18,458 bases of DNA from DASRAP01 sp964503275 (GTDB taxonomy: Bacteria > Gemmatimonadota > Gemmatimonadetes > Gemmatimonadales > Gemmatimonadaceae). The DNA lies in NCBI GenBank assembly GCA_964503275.1, contig CAZCZO010000035.1:1-18458 (forward strand), read 5' to 3'. Shown here piece after piece: positions 14,074 to 18,458 of this stretch (position 1 is its first letter; each line of letters starts with the position of its first letter). Both the position numbers and the translations under genes were made by a program. The notes beneath the pieces were generated by a model, which was given only the letters and a program-made list of their open reading frames with translations, did no database searches and had not been told where the DNA came from.

Positions 14074-14088
14074 TCCGGCGCGGCCGGA
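14074..14088 (-). other. Short GC hairpin between rpsN and rpsH
   Basis: On the minus strand TCCGGC pairs with GCCGGA across CGC, a perfect 6-bp stem with a 3-nt loop. No T-run follows, so it is not an intrinsic terminator. It lies 22 nt before the rpsH ATG and just upstream of its SD (AGGAG), so it could affect rpsH translation or act as an RNA processing site. It shows no clear resemblance to the known S8-binding helix, and such stems are common in G+C-rich DNA. Confidence 0.3.
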
Positions 14089-14116
14089 CTTCTAGGAAAA
14101 GGGTGGGCCGACGTCC

Positions 14117-14422
14117 CTACCAGGACGCCTTGCGTACACCCGGGATCTTGCCCTCGAGCGCGAGCTCGCGCAGGGCGATGCGCGACAGACCGAAGGTGCG
14201 CAGATACGCACGGCTGCGGCCGGTCAGCTGGCAGCGGTTCCGCACGCGGGTCGGCGAGGCGTCCCGCGGCAGCTTCTGCAGGGCGACGACCGCGGCGGAC
14301 CGCGCCTCATCGCTGGACTTCGGATCCCGCACGGTCTCCTTCAGCGCGGCCCGCTTGGCGGCGAACCGCTGCACGGTCGCCTTCCGGCGGGCATTCTTCT
14401 CGAGAGAGCTCTTCTTCGCCAT
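14117..14422 (-). CDS. rpsN: 30S ribosomal protein S14 (long, zinc-independent form)
   Basis: A 101-residue S14. It is the long form without the two CxxC pairs: where the zinc form has them, this protein reads RNRCQLTGRSRAYLRTFGLSR with one cysteine. S14 sits in the head of the small subunit and is needed in late assembly. The end KIPGVRKASW is canonical. The ATG lies 6 nt after the rplE stop, and no SD is visible between (CCGATATG), so expression probably depends on coupling to rplE. The zinc-independent form stays functional when zinc is scarce. Confidence 0.97.
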   Translation of the reverse strand: MAKKSSLEKNARRKATVQRFAAKRAALKETVRDPKSSDEARSAAVVALQKLPRDASPTRVRNRCQLTGRSRAYLRTFGLSRIALRELALEGKIPGVRKASW

Positions 14423-14428
14423 ATCGGA

Positions 14429-15178
14429 TTACGCGGTGAGGCGTGCGCCAGACTTGTCGTCGCCGCGGAAGGGCATCCCCAGTTCCCGCAGCAGCGCCAG
14501 CGCCTGATCGTCGCGCGTCGTGGTCGTCACGAACGTGATGTCCATCCCGTGGATCTGCTCCACGGCATCGTAGTTGATCTCCGGGAAGATCATCTGCTCC
14601 TTGACGCCGAGCGAGTAGTTCCCGCGCCCGTCGAACGAGCGCGTGTTCAGGCCGCGGAAGTCACGGATGCGCGGGATCGCGGTCGTGATGAAGCGGTCCA
14701 GGAACTCCCACATCCGCGCGCCACGCAGCGTGACCGCGACGCCGATCTCCTGCCCCTCGCGGAGCCCGTAGTTGGCGATCGACTTCTTCGCCTTCTTGCG
14801 CACGGGCTGCTGGCCGGTGATGATCGCGACCTCCTCGACGATGATGTCGAGCAGGCGCGGCTGCTTGATCGCCTCGCCGAAGCCGACGTTCACGACGATC
14901 TTCGTGAGGTTCGGGATCTCGTGCGGGTTCGTCAGCCCGAAGCGTGCGGCCAGCGCCGGGCGCACCCGGGTCTGGTACGCTTCGCGCAGCCGCGGTGCCG
15001 GCGCCGGCTGGCCGACGCCCGCGTGCGCCGTGGGGAGCATGGAGGCCCGCTTGCCCCCGCCCTCACCGCCCTTCGCCTTGCCGCCCCCCTTCGCGCCGGC
15101 GCCGCCCTTGGCCGCGCCGCCCTTCGCCGGGGCCTTCTTATTGCCAGGGGCGTTGCCGCCCTTCGTCTTCGTTGCCAT
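14429..15178 (-). CDS. rplE: 50S ribosomal protein L5 with a Lys/Gly/Ala-rich N-terminal tail
   Basis: A 249-residue protein, against about 180 in most bacteria. The L5 domain starts near residue 63 (RLREAYQTRVRPAL) and shows TKIVVNVGFGEAI, VTLRGARMWEFLDRFITTAI, PRIRDFRGLNTRSFDGRGNY and QMIFPEINYD. L5 binds 5S rRNA and contacts the P-site tRNA and S13. The first 62 residues are low-complexity, rich in Lys, Gly and Ala with AKGG repeats. An internal ATG at 15040 has no SD, so the tail should be translated. GAGGA precedes two adjacent starts, GTG 15181 and ATG 15178; the ATG is taken, and the difference is one residue. A further 11 residues extend the C-terminus. Confidence 0.95.
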   Translation of the reverse strand: MATKTKGGNAPGNKKAPAKGGAAKGGAGAKGGGKAKGGEGGGKRASMLPTAHAGVGQPAPAPRLREAYQTRVRPALAARFGLTNPHEIPNLTKIVVNVGFGEAIKQPRLLDIIVEEVAIITGQQPVRKKAKKSIANYGLREGQEIGVAVTLRGARMWEFLDRFITTAIPRIRDFRGLNTRSFDGRGNYSLGVKEQMIFPEINYDAVEQIHGMDITFVTTTTRDDQALALLRELGMPFRGDDKSGARLTA

Positions 15179-15195
15179 CACCGTCGTCCTCGCGG

Positions 15196-15594
15196 TCAGC
15201 GCGTCGTGGGCAGCGCGTCACCGCTCTTCGCAGCGATGCGCTCCTTCGTCCCATCCGCGTCCAGCTGGTAGCGCACGCGCGTCGGCGTGCCGCTCTTCGG
15301 GTCGATCAACATCACGTTGCTGTGATGCACCGGCGCCTCGCGCTCGATGATCCCGCTCTCCTCCTCGGGACGGCGCGCACGCTGATGCTTCTTGATCATG
15401 TTGATCCCCTTCACCGTCACCCGGCCCGTCTTGGGGTAGACGCGGATCACCTCGCCTTCCTTCCCCTTGTCGTCGCCCCGCAGCACCCGCACCCGATCCC
15501 CCTTCACCAGGGGCATCGTGACGCGCGCCGCGTTGATCGCGTGCCGGCGCGTCAGCCGGGTCCCGGCCGTCTTCTTGTACTTGAGCACTCGCAT
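15196..15594 (-). CDS. rplX: 50S ribosomal protein L24 with a basic N-terminal extension
   Basis: A 132-residue protein, against about 105 usually. The KOW motif is clear (KGDRVRVLRGDDKGKEGEVI, 31-50), followed by VKGINMIKKHQR and APVHHSNVMLIDPKSG. L24 is an early assembly protein near the exit of the peptide tunnel. Twenty-six residues precede the usual start point (MPLVKGDRV, Met27 at 15516). GGAGG lies 9 nt before the ATG at 15594, which comes 1 nt after the rplN stop, while no SD precedes 15516. The long form is therefore favoured. The extension (MRVLKYKKTAGTRLTRRHAI onward) is strongly basic, so it may reach into rRNA. Confidence 0.94.
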   Translation of the reverse strand: MRVLKYKKTAGTRLTRRHAINAARVTMPLVKGDRVRVLRGDDKGKEGEVIRVYPKTGRVTVKGINMIKKHQRARRPEEESGIIEREAPVHHSNVMLIDPKSGTPTRVRYQLDADGTKERIAAKSGDALPTTR

Positions 15595-15595
15595 G

Positions 15596-15964
15596 TTACA
15601 ACACCTCCGGCGCCAGCGACACGATCTTCATGTACTTCTTCTCGCGCAGCTCACGCGCCACCGGGCCGAAGATACGCGTCGCCTTGGGCTCGCCGTTGTC
15701 ATTGATGATCACCACGGCGTTCTCGTCGAACTTGATGTAGCTGCCGTCCTTGCGACGCGTCTCCTTGACCGTCCGCACGACGACCGCCTTCGCGACGTCC
15801 GACTTCTTCACCGTGCCATTGGGCAGCGCGTCCTTGACGGCCACCACGACCTTGTCCCCGAGCCCGGCGTAGCGACGCCGCGTGCCTCCGAGGACGCGGA
15901 TCACCAGCGCCTGCTTGGCGCCGGAATTGTCCGCGACCTTCACCACCGATTCCTGCTGGATCAT
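15596..15964 (-). CDS. rplN: 50S ribosomal protein L14
   Basis: A protein of exactly 122 residues, the canonical length. L14 lies at the subunit interface (bridge B8) and contacts 16S rRNA. It starts MIQQESVVKVADNSGAKQAL, contains GDKVVVAVKDALPNGTVKKSDV, and ends ATRIFGPVARELREKKYMKI followed by VSLAPEVL, all hallmark stretches. The start is 11 nt after rpsQ; the stop is 1 nt before the rplX ATG. No anomaly is seen. Confidence 0.98.
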   Translation of the reverse strand: MIQQESVVKVADNSGAKQALVIRVLGGTRRRYAGLGDKVVVAVKDALPNGTVKKSDVAKAVVVRTVKETRRKDGSYIKFDENAVVIINDNGEPKATRIFGPVARELREKKYMKIVSLAPEVL

Positions 15965-15975
15965 GGCTCAGTTCC

Positions 15976-16254
15976 TCAGCGCGCGCGCTCGACGATCTCG
16001 ACCAACCGCCACCGCTTGTCCTTTGACAAGGGTCGCGTCTCCATGATGCGCACGGTGTCCCCGGCCTTGGCGTCGTTCAACTCGTCGTGCGCCTTCAGCC
16101 GCGTCGTCCGCGTCATCATCTTCCCATAGACCGGGTGCGGCACGCGACGCTCGATCGCCACCACCACCGTCTTGTCCATCTTGTCGCTCACGACCAACCC
16201 CGTGCGCACCTTCCGCATCGGGCGGTCCGAAACCTTCTTCTCCATCTCGGGCAT
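15976..16254 (-). CDS. rpsQ: 30S ribosomal protein S17
   Basis: A 92-residue OB-fold protein that binds 16S rRNA helices 7 and 11 early in assembly. RKVRTGLVVSDKMDKTVVVA is the standard N-terminal strand region, followed by VPHPVYGKMMTRTTRLKAHD, AKAGDTVRIMETRPLSKDKR and WRLVEIVER. The frame is open upstream to a TTG at 16272 with no SD. The ATG at 16254 has GAGG 8 nt before it and is chosen; ATG 16245 (MEKKVSDRP) also has GAGG about 9 nt before it and would give a more usual length. The gene follows rpmC by 14 nt. Confidence 0.94.
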   Translation of the reverse strand: MPEMEKKVSDRPMRKVRTGLVVSDKMDKTVVVAIERRVPHPVYGKMMTRTTRLKAHDELNDAKAGDTVRIMETRPLSKDKRWRLVEIVERAR

Positions 16255-16268
16255 CCTCGGGGCCTCGC

Positions 16269-16478
16269 TCAACGCGTGGCGGCAACGGCCGCCAGCTGCT
16301 TCTCGCGGAGCACCGTGTGCAACCGCGCGATGTCCTTCCGGAGGGACCGGAGCCGGAGCGGATCCTCCAGCGTCTCAGTGGCGCTCCGGAACCGCAACCG
16401 GAAACGCTCCTCCTCCAATTCCGCGATGCGGGTGCGGATCTCAGCGTCCGTCATCCCGCGGATCTCTTCAGCCTTCAT
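16269..16478 (-). CDS. rpmC: 50S ribosomal protein L29
   Basis: A 69-residue protein of two helices near the tunnel exit, a docking area for trigger factor and SRP. MKAEEIRGMTDAEIRTRIAE, LEEERFRLRFRSATETLEDP and LRSLRKDIARLHTVLREK match the family pattern. The ATG is inside the end of rplP, an 11-nt overlap, with GAGGAGG 6 nt before it, the strongest SD in this stretch. The stop precedes rpsQ by 14 nt. Confidence 0.97.
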   Translation of the reverse strand: MKAEEIRGMTDAEIRTRIAELEEERFRLRFRSATETLEDPLRLRSLRKDIARLHTVLREKQLAAVAATR

Positions 16479-16893
16479 GCGTCGCCTCCTCGCGGGTCAC
16501 GAACTTCGTCTTCACCGGCATCTTCGCGGCCGCGAGCGCCATCGCCTTCTGCGCGATCTCGGGCGTCACGCCCTCGAGCTCGAACATCACGCGACCCGGC
16601 TTCACCACGGCCACCCACCCCTCCGGCGAGCCCTTGCCCTTCCCCATTCGGGTCTCGGCCGGCTTCTTCGTGATCGGCTTGTCGGGGAAGATCCGGATCC
16701 ACACCTTGCCGCCACGCTTGATGTGACGCGTCAGCGCCACACGCGCGGCCTCGATCTGCCGGTTGGTCACCCAGCCCGGCTCCAGCGCCTGCAGGCCGTA
16801 CGTCCCGAAGGAGACCTCGGCGCCACGCGTGGCGATCCCCTTGGTGCGACCCTTGAACATCTTGCGGAACTTGACCCGCTTCGGACTCAGCAT
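16468..16893 (-). CDS. rplP: 50S ribosomal protein L16
   Basis: A 141-residue protein of normal length, located near the A site and central protuberance. The start MLSPKRVKFRKMFKGRTKGI is canonical. The middle includes RVALTRHIKRGGKVWIRIFP and KPITKKPAETRMGKGKGSPE. The Arg hydroxylation site region RMGKGKG is intact. GGAG lies 8 nt before the ATG, which is 12 nt after the rpsC stop. The 3' end overlaps rpmC by 11 nt. Confidence 0.98.
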   Translation of the reverse strand: MLSPKRVKFRKMFKGRTKGIATRGAEVSFGTYGLQALEPGWVTNRQIEAARVALTRHIKRGGKVWIRIFPDKPITKKPAETRMGKGKGSPEGWVAVVKPGRVMFELEGVTPEIAQKAMALAAAKMPVKTKFVTREEATHEG

Positions 16894-16905
16894 CGTCGAT
16901 TCTCC

Positions 16906-17577
16906 TTACGCGCCGGTCGAGTAGGTCCGGTCGCGACGATCATCGACGACCTCACCCTTGAAGATCCACGTCTTGATGCCGATCGCCCCGAAGGTCGTGT
17001 TCGCCGTGCTCGTGGCGTAATCGATGTCGGCCCGCAACGTGTGGAGCGGCACACGCCCCTCATGGTAGCCCTCGGTGCGCGCGATCTCCGCGCCGCCCAA
17101 CCGACCGGCCACCTTCACCTTGATGCCCAACGCGCCCATCCGCATCGCGCTCTGCACCGCCCGCTTCATCGCGCGGCGGAACGAGACGCGCTGCGCCAAC
17201 TGCTGCCCGATGTTGTCGGCCACCAGCTGTGCATCCAGCTCGGGACGCTTCACCTCTTCGATGTTGACCGCGACCTCCTTCTTGGTCAGCTGCGCCAACT
17301 CGTCACGCAACACGTCCACCTCGGCGCCCTTCTTGCCGATGATGACGCCCGGCCGACCCGTGAAGATCGTGATGGTGACCTTGCCCGGCTTCCGCTCGAT
17401 ATGCACGTCGGCGATCGCCGCGCCCGCGCTGCCCGGGAACTTGCGCGCCTTCAGGTACGACCGGATGAGATGGTCTTCCTTCAGCAACGCCGGCAGATCC
17501 TTGCCCGCGTAGTAGCGCGAGCGATGCTCCCGCGACACGCCCAGGCGGAAGCCGATCGGATTCGTCTTCTGTCCCAT
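16906..17577 (-). CDS. rpsC: 30S ribosomal protein S3
   Basis: A 223-residue protein, normal in length, at the mRNA entry tunnel, with mRNA-unwinding activity shared with S4 and S5. MGQKTNPIGFRLGVSREHRS is the canonical start. The KH-2 domain carries GVIIGKKG (77-84). The C-terminal domain includes GRLGGAEIARTEGYHEGRVP and ADIDYATSTANTTFGAIGIK. The reading frame is open further upstream into rplV, but the ATG at 17577 is correct: homology begins there and it shares a base with the rplV stop (TAATG). The gene precedes rplP by 12 nt. Confidence 0.98.
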   Translation of the reverse strand: MGQKTNPIGFRLGVSREHRSRYYAGKDLPALLKEDHLIRSYLKARKFPGSAGAAIADVHIERKPGKVTITIFTGRPGVIIGKKGAEVDVLRDELAQLTKKEVAVNIEEVKRPELDAQLVADNIGQQLAQRVSFRRAMKRAVQSAMRMGALGIKVKVAGRLGGAEIARTEGYHEGRVPLHTLRADIDYATSTANTTFGAIGIKTWIFKGEVVDDRRDRTYSTGA

Positions 17578-17936
17578 TAACGACCGTCCTTCGACGCCAC
17601 GACGATCTCGACGTGGCTGGTCCGCTTGTGAACCGGCGTCGCCCGGCCCATGGCCGCCGGCATCCACCGCTTGAGCTTCGGTCCTTCGTTGATCACCGCA
17701 TGCTTCACGACGAGCGTGTCGACGTCGACCGGCGTGTTCGCCTGACGACCCGCCTGCTCGGCATTGGCCACCGCGGACGACAACACCTTCTCGATCTGCT
17801 TCGCCGCGTGCTTCTTCGAGAACTTCAGCAGCGCCAGGGCCTCATTGACGCCCTTCCCGCGGATCTGGTCGATGACCAACCGCATCTTGTAGGGCGACTG
17901 CCGCGTGGTGCGCTGGATCGCGCGCGCTTCGGTCAT
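17577..17936 (-). CDS. rplV: 50S ribosomal protein L22
   Basis: A 119-residue protein whose long hairpin lines the peptide exit tunnel. MTEARAIQRTTRQSPYKMRL is the N-terminus, followed by AAKQIEKVLSSAVANAEQAG and LKRWMPAAMGRATPVHKRTS, the conserved hairpin tip and HKRTSH. The ATG at 17936 is preferred to a GTG directly before it because GGAGG is 6 nt upstream and the ATG shares a base with the rpsS stop (TGATG). The hairpin length looks normal, so no macrolide-resistance type insertion is seen. Confidence 0.97.
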   Translation of the reverse strand: MTEARAIQRTTRQSPYKMRLVIDQIRGKGVNEALALLKFSKKHAAKQIEKVLSSAVANAEQAGRQANTPVDVDTLVVKHAVINEGPKLKRWMPAAMGRATPVHKRTSHVEIVVASKDGR

Positions 17937-18229
17937 CACTTGCCTCCCTTCTTGGCCTTGGTATCCGTCTTCGCCGCCGTGTGCCCACGGAACAGGCGCG
18001 TCGGCGAGAACTCACCGAGCTTGTGCCCGACCATGTTCTCCGTCACGTACACGGGGACGAACTTGTTCCCGTTGTGCACCGCGAACGTGTGCCCAACGAA
18101 GTCCGGGAGGATCGTGCTCGCGCGCGACCAGGTCTTCACGACCTTCTTCTCACTGCGGGCATTGAGCGCGGCCACCTTCTGAGCGAGGTGATCCGCGACG
18201 AACGGGCCCTTCTTTACACTGCGTGCCAT
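17936..18229 (-). CDS. rpsS: 30S ribosomal protein S19
   Basis: A 97-residue protein of the small-subunit head that contacts S13 and the A-site finger. MARSVKKGPFVADHLAQKVA is canonical, followed by WSRASTILPDFVGHTFAVHN and GNKFVPVYVTENMVGHKLGE, with FSPTRLFRGHTA near the end. It lies 35 nt after rplB, with no strong SD (AGAG close to the ATG). The stop shares a base with the rplV ATG. Confidence 0.98.
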   Translation of the reverse strand: MARSVKKGPFVADHLAQKVAALNARSEKKVVKTWSRASTILPDFVGHTFAVHNGNKFVPVYVTENMVGHKLGEFSPTRLFRGHTAAKTDTKAKKGGK

Positions 18230-18264
18230 CGGCTCTGCGTCTCTAGAGGAAGATCAGGTCGCGA

Positions 18265-18458
18265 TTACGATTGGGTCGCCTTGCCGCGCTTGCGGCCACG
18301 GACGATCAAGCGCTGCGACGGCTTCTTCGTGTTGCGCGTCTTCACGCCTTCCTTCTTGCCCCACGGACTCACCACGTTCCGCCCGCCGCGCGTGCGGCCG
18401 CCGTGCGGGTGATCCACCGGGTTCATGACTTCACCACGCACCTTCGGACGGCGACCCA
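18265..18458 (-). CDS. rplB: 50S ribosomal protein L2, C-terminal part (gene continues beyond window)
   Basis: The last 64 codons plus the TAA stop at 18265-18267; the 5' part is outside the window. The visible sequence reads RRPKVRGEVMNPVDHPHGG, then RTRGGRNVVSPWGKKEGVKT and a basic end, the C-terminal tail of L2 that lies close to the peptidyl transferase centre. The conserved histidine of DHPHGG is present. The usual loop HPHGGGEGRTSGGR is shorter here: HGG is followed directly by RTRGGR, so about three residues, including the conserved Glu, are missing. It is followed by rpsS in the standard S10 order. Confidence 0.95.
   Translation of the reverse strand, partial: GRRPKVRGEVMNPVDHPHGGRTRGGRNVVSPWGKKEGVKTRNTKKPSQRLIVRGRKRGKATQS

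Noticed and set aside
14074..14088. Terminator between rpsN and rpsH
   Set aside because: There is no T-run after the stem, and a terminator inside the spc operon would cut off essential genes; kept only as a low-confidence hairpin.
16087..17580. Long plus-strand open frame opposite rpsC, rplP, rpmC and rpsQ
   Set aside because: It is antisense to four conserved ribosomal genes and has the composition of a shadow frame.
17578..17667. Upstream extension of rpsC into rplV
   Set aside because: S3 starts at MGQKTNPIG in all families, and the extra part is rplV read in another frame.
1..18458. tRNA, rRNA, insertion sequence, phage or defence genes
   Set aside because: No cloverleaf-like sequences, transposase motifs, terminal repeats or defence-protein signatures were seen on either strand.

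Overview
This window looks like chromosomal core DNA from a G+C-rich free-living bacterium (G+C estimated by eye at about two thirds, not computed). The ribosomal proteins, the unusual L2 tail, the PilT type and the SARP-like regulator would fit Gemmatimonadota or a neighbouring phylum. That placement is an inference from general resemblance; no search was run. Every interval is accounted for. The longest gap without a gene is 146 bp (2375-2520), so there are no large empty stretches.

Right part (8498-18458, all minus strand): the 3' part of the S10 operon runs into the spc operon. The order is rplB(partial)-rpsS-rplV-rpsC-rplP-rpmC-rpsQ-rplN-rplX-rplE-rpsN-rpsH-rplF-rplR-rpsE-rpmD-rplO-secY-adk-map. 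Genes are packed with 1-nt stop/start overlaps (TGATG or TAATG) or short gaps carrying Shine-Dalgarno (SD) sites. The block stops at map: the usual followers (infA, rpmJ, rpsM, rpsK, rpsD, rpoA, rplQ) are absent, and map converges on an unrelated plus-strand pair. Several ribosomal proteins carry N-terminal extensions: S5 has a Gly/Arg RGGP-repeat tail of about 90 residues, L5 a Lys/Gly/Ala tail of about 62, L24 26 basic residues and L30 about 24.

Middle (6692-8511, plus strand): a two-gene unit encodes an inositol-monophosphatase-family phosphatase and a single-domain glutamate formimidoyltransferase. The unit starts 20 bp from the divergent trpS and has a TANNNT box placed as expected for leaderless transcription.

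Left part (2428-6671, minus strand): trpS, a D-2-hydroxyacid dehydrogenase, pilT and a class I aldolase are tightly coupled and end at a clear intrinsic terminator. The TrpRS has a four-cysteine pattern like that of the iron-sulfur TrpRS of Thermotoga. The aldolase belongs to the DapA superfamily but reads more like 4-hydroxy-2-oxoglutarate aldolase than dihydrodipicolinate synthase. Next come purA (1094-2374) and, at the left edge, the N-terminal part of a SARP/AfsR-type regulator (winged helix, BTAD, P-loop ATPase).

The 105-bp gap between purA and the regulator is the most distinctive non-coding DNA. It holds a perfect 40-bp palindrome joined to four TGACGC-type direct repeats spaced 11, 10 and 11 bp, just before a possible -10 box. 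That is the arrangement expected for SARP-type binding, so autoregulation is a testable idea. I see no CRISPR, phage, transposon, tRNA or rRNA. Apart from these points the window is ordinary housekeeping DNA, and I do not see a wholly new system.
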